Assembly (NCBI RefSeq): GCF_016587375.1
Contig: NZ_BNJG01000003.1
Coordinates: 1,054,001-1,118,000, forward strand
Reading direction: 5' to 3'
Source of the DNA: Ktedonobacter robiniae
Lineage (GTDB): Bacteria > Chloroflexota > Ktedonobacteria > Ktedonobacterales > Ktedonobacteraceae
Length of the DNA: 64,000 nt
The notes under the pieces were generated by a model. It saw only the letters and a program-made list of their open reading frames with translations, did no database searches and was not told the origin of the DNA. Positions 46,118 through 56,254 of this stretch are shown here, piece by piece (position 1 is the first letter of the stretch; the number at the start of each line of letters is the position of its first letter). Made by a program: the position numbers and the translations under genes.

Positions 46118-46666
46118 ATGAATGCATTTCTGATAGGAGAGAAAGTTGTCCTGCGTTCTTTAGAACTCGAAGATCTAGAGCTGTTCTGGGCATGGTTTGC
46201 TGATCGTGAAGTCATCAGGTACTCAATGGGAACGTGGCTTCTTCCCTGGTCGAAAAAGGAGACGGAACAGTGGCTACACCAAACGCTTCAGGATAAAGCC
46301 ACACTGACGCTTGGGGTCGTGAAAAAAGATGGAAGCCAGTTGATTGGATACGCAGGAATCACCTCAATAAGCCATATTAACCATTCTGGAGAATATTATA
46401 TTTTGCTGGGGGAGAAAAGCAGTTGGGGGCAGGGATATGGAACAGCAGCCACACAACTCATTGTTGACTACGGCTTTGCCAGCTTGAATTTGCATCGCAT
46501 TATGCTCACCGTTTCCTCACTGAATACAGGGGGAATAAAAGCATACACGAGGGCAGGGTTTCAGCAAGAAGGAAGATTACGCGATGCCTGTTATCGCGAT
46601 GGAGCGTATCACGACAAGATCGTGATGTCCATCCTTCGCCCAGAGTGGGAAGCAAAAGGCTCGTAG
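46118..46666 (+). CDS. RimJ/RimL-like N-acetyltransferase
   Basis: 182 residues; GAGGAGC precedes the ATG. VVLRSLELEDLELFWAWFAD, YYILLGEKSSWGQGYGTAAT and LHRIMLTVSSLNTGGIKAYT are the RimJ/RimL-type GNAT pattern (acetyl-CoA loop GQGYGT). The acceptor may be a protein N-terminus or small amine; not predictable. Confidence 0.85.
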   Translation: MNAFLIGEKVVLRSLELEDLELFWAWFADREVIRYSMGTWLLPWSKKETEQWLHQTLQDKATLTLGVVKKDGSQLIGYAGITSISHINHSGEYYILLGEKSSWGQGYGTAATQLIVDYGFASLNLHRIMLTVSSLNTGGIKAYTRAGFQQEGRLRDACYRDGAYHDKIVMSILRPEWEAKGS

Positions 46667-46796
46667 CAATTTTCTCGCCACACGGAAGTTTGTTTGCTCA
46701 TGAAAAATCCCAGAGGCCACTGGGTCAATGTCAGCCTATTTTTGTGATCATGAAAGCCCAAATAGGCTGTAGTTCCTGGCAGATAAAGCAGAGAGA

Positions 46797-46836
46797 GAAC
46801 CAGGAAAACGAATGCTCTCAATCGCTTTCCTGGTTC
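46797..46836. terminator. Hairpin between convergent genes
   Basis: GAACCAGGAAA (46797-46807) pairs perfectly with TTTCCTGGTTC (46826-46836). No clear T-run follows. A weaker stem, AGCCTATTT (46733-46741) with AAATAGGCT (46760-46768), lies before it. Confidence 0.5.
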
Positions 46837-46862
46837 GTTGTTATCAAAGTGAAAAAGATCAA

Positions 46863-47330
46863 TTACGATGGGATCTGAAGAACAGCGCGTAATTCTGCAA
46901 GAATCTGGGCGGTGTCCTTGAAGTGAAGAGCATGAATTCCTAGCTCCTGTGCCGCCTCAACGTTGATTGGCTTATCATCCACAAAGACAGCCTCTTCTGG
47001 ATTGACACCTAATCTTGCCAGCGTGCGCAAATAAATACGAGCATCTGGCTTCGAAATGCCTTCCTCCCCATCAAAAACCATCAGATCTACCATTTCGCCC
47101 AAGCGAAATTTGCGGTCCATCGCTTCACGCGAGCCACCATTACAGAGAGTTGCAATCTTATACAACGGACGCATCTGTACGAGAAACTGAAACAATGTTG
47201 TGTTTAGGGTCTCGTATGATGCCCAGAGATTGGAGATAGATACCCCACGACATTGATCTTCTTTGTATTTCTCCCAATCAATGTCAATCAAAACGCCTCC
47301 CAGATCAAAAATGAGAGCTCGAATAGCCAT
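46863..47330 (-). CDS. HAD-family hydrolase, short form
   Basis: 155 residues from ATG 47330; longer in-frame starts run back into dnaE. HAD motifs: ALIFDLGGVLIDID, ATLCNGGS, KPDARIY and AVFVDDKPINVEAAQELG. About 50 residues of cap are missing compared with typical relatives, so the active site may be open. Substrate unknown. It lies just downstream of dnaE in the same direction. Confidence 0.75.
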   Translation of the reverse strand: MAIRALIFDLGGVLIDIDWEKYKEDQCRGVSISNLWASYETLNTTLFQFLVQMRPLYKIATLCNGGSREAMDRKFRLGEMVDLMVFDGEEGISKPDARIYLRTLARLGVNPEEAVFVDDKPINVEAAQELGIHALHFKDTAQILAELRAVLQIPS

Positions 47331-47406
47331 CAGAACACGCTTTCTTTCAGTCTGTATGCTTTTGTATCTGGAACTGGAGGGACGACATGATATTGTCCCT
47401 CTGCTC

Positions 47407-50400
47407 CTACATCGGCTGGACATTGATATTCTCTTCACCAAGAATGGTTGCTACCTGCTGATGAAGATGGGGCGTAAAATCAATGCTATTTTCGTGAGGA
47501 GTAAGGCGAACAGACCATTCCCCATTACAGACCTCAATTTCGTAGAGATCATGCCCTTTCTCAGCCTGATGCAAACAAGCATACAGGTCCTGCACCTTCA
47601 TTTTGGCATCAGAGATGGCAACTTCATCGCCGCCCCAGGAATGCAACGTGAACCAGATCAGATGTCGCTGCCTGTTCATCTCCTTTTCTACCGCCTGAAG
47701 GGGCTCGATCTTGTTACAGAGAATATTCACCTCGTCACGTTGCTCTCGGTACTGAGTCTCACCAGTCAAGAGCACCACCTTGTCTTCCTCAATGTAGTCT
47801 TTCAAGATCTCATAATCACGAGGAAAGACGGTAATAGTGATACCACCTTGAACATCTTCGAGCGTAAAGCTGCACATCATATCGCCCTTTTTCGTGCTAA
47901 AAGCACGAATGTTGGTGATGACACCTCCCAGTGTCACGATTCCTTTTCCGACCTCAGCACCTTTTTCCAGCAATTCTGTCGTGCTATGAGTCACGCGACC
48001 ATCAAAGAGGTGCGCCAGGTAGGTCAGGGGATGTGGCGAGATATACACACCAATCAACTCTTTCTCCCAGTCCAGGAGCTGCTTGCGCGAGATCTCTGTA
48101 GCCCCAGAAAGAGTAAAAGCAAGCGCTGCCGGGGCTGAGGCCAAGTCCTTAAAGAGACTAAAGACTTCTCGCTCTCGTGCCTGACGCTCTCGCTTGCCAT
48201 AGGTAATTGCCGTTTCCACGGAGGCCAGAAGCCGATGGCGTTTCCCTTCACCTTCGAGGGAATCTAAAGCGCCTGCCTTGATGAGATTTTCAATCACGCC
48301 TTTGCCCACTGTGACACGAACGCAGAAATCGACGAGTGAGGTGAATAGCCCTCCCTCGGCTCGTGCACGCAGAATCTCTGTGATTGGCCCTTCACCGATG
48401 CCTTTGATGGCGAGCAACCCAAAGCGAATATTACCGTCTTCAACTGAGAAACCAAGTTCACTGGTGTTCACATCAGGCCCCAGTACGTTGACGCCCATTT
48501 TGTGAGCTTCGGCAATGAAGATGGCAATCTGCTTCGCATCACCGGCATCAGCCGTCAGAGCCGCTGCCATATATTCCGCTGGGTAATTGGCTTTGAGATA
48601 GGCAGTATAGTAGGCAACAACGCCATAACTTGCGGCATGTGCCTTATTAAAGCCATAGCCACCAAAAGGAAGGACTAAGGTGAAGAGCTTTTCCGCATCC
48701 GCTGCCTTCATGCCGTTATTGACACACCCCTGAATAAAATCACCTTTGTACCCCTCGACTTCATCCATTTTCTTTTTGCTGAGGGCCTTGCGGAACTTGT
48801 TGACTTTGCCCCAGGAGAAGCCTGCCAGGTTGTTGGCAATCTGAAGCACCTGGTCCTGGTAGACGATGACACCATACGATTCAGCAAGCCATTCTGCAAG
48901 GCGAGGATCAAGATAGGTGACCTTTTTGCGCCCGTTTTTGCAGGCGATAAACTCCGGAATGCTATCCATGGGGCCTGGACGATAGAGGGCCACCATCGCC
49001 ATAATATCTTCAATACATGTCGGTTTCAGTTGTTTCAGATACTCACGCATCTTTGCCGACTCAAGCTGAAAAACCGCAATTGCATCACCACGCGAGAGCA
49101 TGGAGAAGGTTTTCTCTCTCTTTTCACTCAAGTGAGAATCAGGCGTTGGATCAACCGGAATCTGTTCGAGAAGCAGTTCTTCCCCTTGCGTCCTGGCAAC
49201 AAATCCGAGTGCCTCTCTCAGCACAGAGAGGTTCGCCAGCCCAAGGAAGTCATACTTGATGAGTCCTAGATTGTCTTCGAGCCACTTATGTTCATACCCA
49301 CACACCAGAGGAGTCGTGGGATCTTTCGGATCTTTGCGCGAAAGAGGCACAATCTCGTTGAGCGGCCTGGCCGAGAGCAGCACACCTGCCGCATGAACAC
49401 CAGTCGAGCGATTGAGGCCCTCCAACTGGCGCGCAAATTCAATGATTTCACGTACCTCTGTGTTTTGCGTATAGAGCGACTGGAGTTCAGCAACTTCATC
49501 AAGCGAGCTCTGAAGAGTTACTTTTGGCCCTGTTGGGATCAGACGCGTAATGCGTTCTCCAAGCTCCGTTTTCCCCAAAGCACGGGCTACATCTTTGACC
49601 GATCCTTTGGCTGCCAGCGTGTTAAAGGTAACCATCTGAGCTGTCTTTTCCAGCCCATAGCGCTGCATAGTATAGTTAATAACCTCTTCACGCCTGGAAT
49701 CAGGGTAGTCCATATCGATGTCGGGCATATCGTTGCGCTCAGGATTCATAAAGCGCTCAAAGAGAAGGTTGTAGCGCAAGGGATCGACATTGGTAATTCC
49801 CAGACAATATGCAATCACACTACCCGCAGCCGATCCCCTGGCCAAGCAGGTAATGCCATGGTCACGAGCATAGTTGGTGATATCCTGCTGAATAAGAAAA
49901 TAGCTGGCAAAGCCTTTCTGCTTGATAATGCTAAACTCATAGTCAATCTGCTCTTGCACACGCGTACTGACGTCCCCAAAGCGCCACGTTGCGCCTTTTT
50001 GGCAGAGATCATAGAGGTAGTCGTCGGGCGAGGAAAAACCAGTGGGAATATCGAAGATGGGCAAACCGGCCTTCTTTGCGGTAGGATCAATCTGGCAGCG
50101 CTCGGCAAGTGTCACTGTATTACGCAACACCTCAGGGATATCAGGATAGAGAAGGGCCATCTCCTGGGGCGATTTCAAAAAATATTCATCAGAGTCAAAG
50201 CGGAAGCGATCAGGGTCATCATAGCGATTATTCATCTGAATGCAGAGGAAAAGATCATGGGCTTTCGCTTGCTCTTTATTGACATAATGGAGGTCATTGG
50301 TAATGATACTTGGCACATGCATCTCTCGGTAGATCTGATAGAGACCAGTATTGCATGCATCTTGTGGCGATCCTTTGCCATAGTGTTGTTGGAACTCCAA

Positions 50401-50922
50401 ATAAAAATTTTCAGGACCAAAGGTATCTTGATACCAACGAACCGCCCGTTGAGCAGCCTCCATATCCTGCTTCTCTACCAAGAGTTCCGGAATCTCACCA
50501 CCCAGGCAGGACGACGTGGCAATCAGCCCCTCGGCATGGGTCTGGAGCATCTTCTTATCAATACGCGGTTTACCATAGTAGAGGCCCTGCGTAAATCCCA
50601 GAGTGGTAAGTTTCATCAGGTTTTCGTACCCGACCTGCGTACGAGCAAGCAAAACGAGATGCCAGTAGGCATTGTTCTTTTTGGGTTTGTAGTTGACATC
50701 TTCAACCAGGTAGGCTTCCATGCCAATGATAGGATGGATTCCTTGCTTCTGACACTCCAGATAAAATTCCATCGCACCATACATGGCACCATGGTCAGTA
50801 ATCGCCAGATGTTCCATGCCAAACGCCTTGGCTTGCTTGACAAGAGTTGGGATACGACTGAGACCATCAAGCAAGGAATATTCGGTATGGACATGTAAGT
50901 GCGCAAATTCACTCGACATCAT
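47407..50922 (-). CDS. dnaE: DNA polymerase III alpha subunit
   Basis: 1171 residues, full length for DnaE. N-terminal PHP domain with intact residues (HLHVHTEYSLLDGL, AITDHGAMYGAMEF). Catalytic Asp residues are in NDMPDIDMDYPDSRR and KYDFLGLANLS. GFNKAHAASYGVVAYYTAYL is the fingers region, and the C-terminus has an OB fold (GIVTLGGVITNIRAFSTKKG). It is the replicative polymerase catalytic subunit. A TGGGAC-repeat array lies 170 bases upstream, between it and the divergent methyltransferase gene. Confidence 0.97.
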   Translation of the reverse strand: MMSSEFAHLHVHTEYSLLDGLSRIPTLVKQAKAFGMEHLAITDHGAMYGAMEFYLECQKQGIHPIIGMEAYLVEDVNYKPKKNNAYWHLVLLARTQVGYENLMKLTTLGFTQGLYYGKPRIDKKMLQTHAEGLIATSSCLGGEIPELLVEKQDMEAAQRAVRWYQDTFGPENFYLEFQQHYGKGSPQDACNTGLYQIYREMHVPSIITNDLHYVNKEQAKAHDLFLCIQMNNRYDDPDRFRFDSDEYFLKSPQEMALLYPDIPEVLRNTVTLAERCQIDPTAKKAGLPIFDIPTGFSSPDDYLYDLCQKGATWRFGDVSTRVQEQIDYEFSIIKQKGFASYFLIQQDITNYARDHGITCLARGSAAGSVIAYCLGITNVDPLRYNLLFERFMNPERNDMPDIDMDYPDSRREEVINYTMQRYGLEKTAQMVTFNTLAAKGSVKDVARALGKTELGERITRLIPTGPKVTLQSSLDEVAELQSLYTQNTEVREIIEFARQLEGLNRSTGVHAAGVLLSARPLNEIVPLSRKDPKDPTTPLVCGYEHKWLEDNLGLIKYDFLGLANLSVLREALGFVARTQGEELLLEQIPVDPTPDSHLSEKREKTFSMLSRGDAIAVFQLESAKMREYLKQLKPTCIEDIMAMVALYRPGPMDSIPEFIACKNGRKKVTYLDPRLAEWLAESYGVIVYQDQVLQIANNLAGFSWGKVNKFRKALSKKKMDEVEGYKGDFIQGCVNNGMKAADAEKLFTLVLPFGGYGFNKAHAASYGVVAYYTAYLKANYPAEYMAAALTADAGDAKQIAIFIAEAHKMGVNVLGPDVNTSELGFSVEDGNIRFGLLAIKGIGEGPITEILRARAEGGLFTSLVDFCVRVTVGKGVIENLIKAGALDSLEGEGKRHRLLASVETAITYGKRERQAREREVFSLFKDLASAPAALAFTLSGATEISRKQLLDWEKELIGVYISPHPLTYLAHLFDGRVTHSTTELLEKGAEVGKGIVTLGGVITNIRAFSTKKGDMMCSFTLEDVQGGITITVFPRDYEILKDYIEEDKVVLLTGETQYREQRDEVNILCNKIEPLQAVEKEMNRQRHLIWFTLHSWGGDEVAISDAKMKVQDLYACLHQAEKGHDLYEIEVCNGEWSVRLTPHENSIDFTPHLHQQVATILGEENINVQPM

Positions 50923-51090
50923 GCAATTTCTCTCTTCTGCAAATACTTATTGGCATTATAACAAATGCTGTTTTTGCTTTTAGAAAGCTATTTTTGAGAG
51001 AAACAGAGGAAATAGAGCGTGTGGAGCAAGTCAAAACAGAGAGTAAGAGAGACTAGATGCTCTCTGTTCTTTTACCAGAATTGCCTAGCT

Positions 51091-51118
51091 GTCCCACTCC
51101 CGTCCCACTTTTGTCCTA
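51091..51118. promoter_or_regulatory. Three 11-bp-spaced GTCCCA repeats
   Basis: GTCCCA at 51091 and 51102 and GTCCTA at 51113, period exactly 11 bp. TGGGAC points towards dnaE, but the array also lies upstream of the divergent methyltransferase gene, near TACACT (51130). Confidence 0.7.
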
Positions 51119-51344
51119 AAAAGCATGGTACACTAAGGGAAGAAAACACGTAAAAAGCCTGGATAGGTTGCAGAATGCAGGAAGAAAGGGTTGTGAGGTG
51201 TCAAGACACAGCAAAAAACCTTTTGGATATGCAATCCTCTTGGGCGCGTTTCTCTCGCTCTTGAAAGAATCTGCTGCGTCTATCATCAGCGACTTCCTGC
51301 CTCTTATCGTTCACAAACGCCAAGAAAGGAACACGACCCTCCCA

Positions 51345-52499
51345 ATGAGACAGCAAAAAACAGCCCACTACCGCCAGCAGCTTGTGGAAACCATTGAGAC
51401 CTCACTGAACCATCCGCTTTCCCCTCATGTTTGCAATGCCTTCCTCGCCATTCCACGTGAGCAATTTGCTCAGCACTACTACCGACAACGAGGCAACAGA
51501 CTCGAATGGGACCTCATTCCCGAACCCACACTTGAAGAAATCTACCAGGATCACTATCTGGTGACCAGAATTGATGAGCGTAAGAGACCAAGCAGCTCAA
51601 GTTCACAACCTTCCATTATGGCCGCTCAATTGGAGGCGCTCGCACTAACACCAGGACAACAGGTTTTGGAAATTGGCTCAGGAACAGGATATAATGCAGC
51701 CCTTCTGGCTCACATAGTTGGGCCAACAGGAAGAGTAGTCAGCGTTGATATCACTGAGGATCTGGCACTGCGTGCTGCGGGTCGACTCAGAAAGTCTGGT
51801 ATTCTCAATGTACAGACATATACAGTTGATGGCTACGAGGGGTACGCTCCATCTGCTCCTTATGACCGACTGTTAGCCACCTGTGGTGTGACGACCATTC
51901 CCCCGTTATGGCTACCGCAACTTCGAGAGGAGGGTATCCTGATCGCCAATGTACTTCTCCCCCTGGCAAGTATCTTTGTACGTATTGAGAAGGCCGGAAA
52001 TATTGGTATTGGAACGCTCCTTCCCATCAGAGCTGGCTACATGCCACTCACTGGCCCCAATAGTGGTCCTCTCGTCCCCAGATTTCATTGGAAAGATTTA
52101 TCAACTTTGCCCAGGCAAACACTTCAGCTTGAGGAGGATATTGAAACACTCTTGAAGAGGTCAAACGGATTTGCTGTTCTGCTCCACTGTTTCTGTCCCA
52201 CCCTCACGAAAGCCTATTTTCGCCCTTCCAATCAGCCAGAACAGGCCTATGCCCTCTACTTGATCTCACAACCACGGCAGGAAAGCATTGTCTGTGTTCA
52301 GAAAGATTGTCTTACCTTCTATGGACAAACAGAACCCATAGCAAGTGCTATCGAGACCTGCCTCCAAACCTATCATGACCTGGGCGATCCACAGGTGGAA
52401 GATTATACCCTTTCACTTCGTGAGACACGTATGGTGCTTCACCACAACGAGCGGGAGTTCCCATTCCCACAGCACACGAGCACTCATCTTCTTTCTTGA
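51345..52499 (+). CDS. PCMT-like methyltransferase, possibly RiPP-associated
   Basis: 384 residues from ATG 51345; an upstream TTG at 51168 would add 59 residues of unlike sequence with no ribosome site. The fold is that of protein-L-isoaspartate O-methyltransferase: FLAIPREQFAQHYY, SSSQPSIMAAQLEAL, VLEIGSGTGYNAALLAHIVG and APYDRLLATCGVTTIPPLWL. The C-terminal extension (IRAGYMPLTG) resembles the FxLD/grsp-type PCMT enzymes that methylate Asp in RiPPs. It is followed by a prolyl-oligopeptidase-type gene after 63 bases. The 422 bases upstream hold the repeat array and no other gene. Confidence 0.75.
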   Translation: MRQQKTAHYRQQLVETIETSLNHPLSPHVCNAFLAIPREQFAQHYYRQRGNRLEWDLIPEPTLEEIYQDHYLVTRIDERKRPSSSSSQPSIMAAQLEALALTPGQQVLEIGSGTGYNAALLAHIVGPTGRVVSVDITEDLALRAAGRLRKSGILNVQTYTVDGYEGYAPSAPYDRLLATCGVTTIPPLWLPQLREEGILIANVLLPLASIFVRIEKAGNIGIGTLLPIRAGYMPLTGPNSGPLVPRFHWKDLSTLPRQTLQLEEDIETLLKRSNGFAVLLHCFCPTLTKAYFRPSNQPEQAYALYLISQPRQESIVCVQKDCLTFYGQTEPIASAIETCLQTYHDLGDPQVEDYTLSLRETRMVLHHNEREFPFPQHTSTHLLS

Positions 52500-52562
52500 A
52501 GGCTCAGGCAGAGGAGACATCGATGTGCTCTTATTATTCAACACAAGGAATTGGAGGGATTC

Positions 52563-54803
52563 ATGACGCTACATCCATTCACCGCAGATACCCTCTTTGC
52601 ACTCTCGCAACCAACCACATGGGTACCTTTGCATCTCTCTCCTGATGGGAACCAGCTCCTCGTGAGTGTACAGCACCAGAAACGCCAAGGTAAAAGCATA
52701 GGACACGAAAGTTATACTGACACTGGTATTCCACGACCAATGGTCAACAGTCGCGTCCTCCTCGTCGATACAACGACAGGAGCTGTTGATGAACCATTTC
52801 CTGATGGGACAAGTTGGGGAGCGCAATGGTCGCCAGATGGAAGCGCGATAGCGGCATATGTCCAGCAAGGCCAGAATCAGGCTTGCTTGAGTATTTGGAC
52901 ACGTGAGACCAGAGTATCTCGACGTTATCCTCATGTGCTGGTTCGCCCTTTCTTTGGCTTTGAGGTGCCTCGTTGGACGCCAGATGGTCAGTCTGTGATG
53001 GTGAAGCTCGTTGCTTCACCACCCATTACAGCACCAGAGCCAACCAACACAACCGCTGATGGCGCAAGAGTGACCGTTTTTTCCTTCACCCCTGGCAGTC
53101 CATCAACCGGGGCAACCACGCTCCCCGGATGGGCCGATGGCTATCGCTGTGACCTGGGAAAGATTGCTGTAAACACAGGCGAGGTGCAACAACTTGCCGA
53201 GAACTGGCACATTCTTGGCTGGAAACCCTCCCCTGATGGTTGCTCTGTTGCCGTGCTTCATTATGTTGAAGCAGAGCCAAAGTTACAACAGTTCTACTTT
53301 GATCTGACCTTACTTTCTCTCGATGGGGGTCCCTCACAAGTCATTGCACGCCGTATTCCGCAAGAATATGGCGTCTGCTTCAACTGGTCGCCAGATAGCC
53401 GCTGGCTCGCGTACACGACCCAAGAGAGGGGAAAACAAAACCGCGTATTTGTGGTTGCAGCAGATGGGTCTGCTGAGCCTGAAGAACTGAGCGATCCCAC
53501 CTCTGATATGCAACTGCTGGGAGAGATTGAAGCTCCTCGCTGGAGTTCAGATAGCACACAGATCTACTGTGTAGCAAAACGGGGCTGTTGGGAATGGACC
53601 ATACGAGATCATGCTCCTAAAGAAGAAATTACACGACGGTACATCACCCTTCACAGCGAGCATAAAGTGATCGGCTGGGTACAATCTCCTACGATGGGCA
53701 CCATTCACATGACACGCCCCGATCATCTTTGCGTTCTGGCACGCAATCCTCGCACAAAAGAGACTGCGTTCATCGAGATAGAATTATCAAGTGGACATGA
53801 ACGCATTGTTGCAGAACTATCCCAATATCTTCAGAGTCCTACGTGTGGAGTAGAAATAGCCCACCGTGAGGTATCACAAGGACATGAAGGGTATCTAATA
53901 GTAGAAGCAAGTCACCATCCCACCGAGATCTGGCGTTTTCAGTGGAATAAGCAACACCAAGAACAGGTCCTCTCGCTCAATCCTGCTCTCAGCCAGGTCG
54001 CGGTGGGAAAGAGTCGTCTGATCGAGTATCGCGCGCTCGATGGTCAACCAGGATTAGCAGCGTTGTTACTCCCGCCAACCTATAGAGAAGGTGAGCGGAT
54101 ACCCATCATCGTCGAAGTTTACGGCGGTGCGATGAATGCAAATCACGTGCACGACTTTGGTATCACTCAGGATGTGATCCATGGGCAGATCCTGGTCAAT
54201 CAGGGGTATGGACTGCTTACTCCTGATATGCCTTTACAAGGCCATGATCCACTTTCTCAACTTTCGAGACATGTTCTTCCTGCCATTACGCGCCTTATCG
54301 ACCTGGGAATAGCTGACCCGAAACGCATTGGGCTCATGGGACAGAGCTATGGCGGCTACTCGACATTGGCCCTCTTGACACAAACATCGCTCTTTTCAGC
54401 GGCAGTTGCTTGCGCTGGCTCCTACAATCTCGTTGCATCATATTTTACGCTTGGCCGGAATGGTAACGATCAATGGTTGGGGTGGTGTGAGTCAGGACAA
54501 GGCCGTATGGGAGGTTCAGTGTGGGAGAAACGACCTGCCTACATCGAAAATTCGCCTCTCTTTTATCTAGACCGTGTAACAACGCCGGTTTTGCTGATTT
54601 GTGGAGGACAAGATCCAGGAGCACCTGAGCAAGCCGCAGCAGCATTTATTGGATTACGTAGGCTGAACAAGAGAGTAGAATATCGCTGCTACCAGGATGA
54701 AGGCCACTGGTCTGGAACCTGGAGCGAGGCAAATTACCGAGATCTCTGCGAGCGAGTGTTTTCCTGGTTCGACGAGCATCTTGCACTGGACACAGGTATG
54801 TGA
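52563..54803 (+). CDS. S9-family serine peptidase
   Basis: 746 residues from ATG 52563 (GGAGGG upstream). An N-terminal beta-propeller with WD40-like strands (LHLSPDGNQLLVSV, AQWSPDGSAIAAYV, FNWSPDSRWLAYTT) precedes an alpha/beta hydrolase domain. Catalytic Ser in GLMGQSYGGYSTLA, Asp in ICGGQDPGAPEQ and His in DEGHWSG. No signal peptide, so cytoplasmic. These enzymes cleave short peptides, often near Pro, and some mature RiPPs. Likely in an operon with the methyltransferase. Confidence 0.9.
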   Translation: MTLHPFTADTLFALSQPTTWVPLHLSPDGNQLLVSVQHQKRQGKSIGHESYTDTGIPRPMVNSRVLLVDTTTGAVDEPFPDGTSWGAQWSPDGSAIAAYVQQGQNQACLSIWTRETRVSRRYPHVLVRPFFGFEVPRWTPDGQSVMVKLVASPPITAPEPTNTTADGARVTVFSFTPGSPSTGATTLPGWADGYRCDLGKIAVNTGEVQQLAENWHILGWKPSPDGCSVAVLHYVEAEPKLQQFYFDLTLLSLDGGPSQVIARRIPQEYGVCFNWSPDSRWLAYTTQERGKQNRVFVVAADGSAEPEELSDPTSDMQLLGEIEAPRWSSDSTQIYCVAKRGCWEWTIRDHAPKEEITRRYITLHSEHKVIGWVQSPTMGTIHMTRPDHLCVLARNPRTKETAFIEIELSSGHERIVAELSQYLQSPTCGVEIAHREVSQGHEGYLIVEASHHPTEIWRFQWNKQHQEQVLSLNPALSQVAVGKSRLIEYRALDGQPGLAALLLPPTYREGERIPIIVEVYGGAMNANHVHDFGITQDVIHGQILVNQGYGLLTPDMPLQGHDPLSQLSRHVLPAITRLIDLGIADPKRIGLMGQSYGGYSTLALLTQTSLFSAAVACAGSYNLVASYFTLGRNGNDQWLGWCESGQGRMGGSVWEKRPAYIENSPLFYLDRVTTPVLLICGGQDPGAPEQAAAAFIGLRRLNKRVEYRCYQDEGHWSGTWSEANYRDLCERVFSWFDEHLALDTGM

Positions 54804-55028
54804 AAGCCTACAAACGTTTCTCCGTACGTGGGTGTGCTATCGGCAGAAGATTGCCTTTCTCGCGTTGTTGAAGATGATGAAGGGAAATACCCTGGTGGAA
54901 GATAGAAGCTTGCTCATGGAGAAGAAATATGAGCAATAGAATGTGAACTGTATTGCTGCTGTTTATCTTCTATTGAGCACGATAGATTGAAAAGGCGAAG
55001 AGTAGCGTTTTGAAGGAGATTTTTTGTT

Positions 55029-56171
55029 ATGAAAAGATCGACTGACGTCCTTATTATAGGGGGTGGCATTATTGGCTGCTCTATCACCTATTTTCTGCGC
55101 AAGCAAGGTGTAGAGGTGTCCGTCTTAGAAAAAGAACGTCTTGGAGCGCAAGCATCAGGCGCTGCTGTAGGACTTCTTGCACCAATCCGCCCATTGGCAC
55201 AACTCGATGCTTACAAAGCGTTATTATTGGCTGGTATGAAGCGATTTCCAGTCATTCTCCCTGAGCTCGAAGCAGTGACTGGCATTAATGTGGCATATGA
55301 ACAGACAGGGACATTACGTCTTTTACCACGTGAAAAAGTATCCCCTACACAAACCTGGGTCAGAGAGTGGCAACAAGCTGGCTTTGATATTCAACTGCTT
55401 TCCCAAGAGGAGCTCTATACATATGAGCCTCGGATTCTTCCAGGTGTAGAGGGTGCAGTCAGCATCAAGGATGAAGCTCAGGTGTCACCATCACAACTAG
55501 TACAAGTATTCGCACAAGCGGCACGGATATTGGGCGCTCATCTCTATGAACATACGGAAGTTGTTGCGCTGCAACGATCTGACAGCACTTGCTGTGCCAC
55601 TGGTGTTCGTACAGCAAAGAACGATATCATCTCTTGTGACACACTCATCATTGCAGCGGGAGCCTGGTCAAAAGATATAGGCTCATGGTTAGATATCCCT
55701 CTTCCTGTGCATCCTATTCGAGGAGAGCTCATTGCAGTACAACAACTCTCACCTCCCTTACAGCCTATTCTCTTTGATGAAGGTATTTTTGATGAGGATG
55801 TTTATTTGGCTCCTAAACCCAATGGTACGATTATCATTGGATCAACCAAGGCACATGTCGGTTTTGACACATCTGTTTCCAGCGGAGGGATCTTACGTTT
55901 ACTGACGGTCGCAACACAACTTCTTCCAGCTCTTACTACATCTTCTGTTGATCGTATATGGGCGGGTCTACGTCCCAAAACACCTCACTCAAGACCAATC
56001 ATAGGTCGTGTCCCCCACTGGAAAAATGTCATTGTCGCAAGTGGGCATGGAGGCTTCGGCATCACCTTAAGTATTCTGACAGGAGAGGTGATCGCCGAAC
56101 TTATTACCACCACCAACACACCAGAGAGTATTCTCCCATTTCTTCCTGATTCTCGTCATCCTCCTTGGTAG
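55029..56171 (+). CDS. FAD-dependent oxidoreductase, ThiO/DAO-like
   Basis: 380 residues; GAAGGAG precedes the ATG. The FAD-binding motif VLIIGGGIIGCSITYFLRKQ is at the N-terminus, with VSVLEKERLGAQASGAAVG and the conserved C-terminal SVDRIWAGLRPKTPHSRPII and GHGGFGITLS. These are features of the D-amino acid/glycine oxidase family (ThiO in thiamin synthesis). No thiamin gene is nearby, so the substrate is uncertain. Confidence 0.85.
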   Translation: MKRSTDVLIIGGGIIGCSITYFLRKQGVEVSVLEKERLGAQASGAAVGLLAPIRPLAQLDAYKALLLAGMKRFPVILPELEAVTGINVAYEQTGTLRLLPREKVSPTQTWVREWQQAGFDIQLLSQEELYTYEPRILPGVEGAVSIKDEAQVSPSQLVQVFAQAARILGAHLYEHTEVVALQRSDSTCCATGVRTAKNDIISCDTLIIAAGAWSKDIGSWLDIPLPVHPIRGELIAVQQLSPPLQPILFDEGIFDEDVYLAPKPNGTIIIGSTKAHVGFDTSVSSGGILRLLTVATQLLPALTTSSVDRIWAGLRPKTPHSRPIIGRVPHWKNVIVASGHGGFGITLSILTGEVIAELITTTNTPESILPFLPDSRHPPW

Positions 56172-56254
56172 ACTCACTACTATGGCTGGCTAGCAGAGCT
56201 GCCCATCAAGGCTCTCAACGACATCTTTGTGACAACACCAACGAGGTTACCATT

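Noticed and set aside
46797..46836. Riboswitch
   Set aside because: A simple hairpin between two convergent gene ends; no downstream gene to control.
49288..50898. Long plus-strand ORF of 536 codons
   Set aside because: It is antisense to dnaE, whose motifs are complete; the plus-strand protein resembles nothing.
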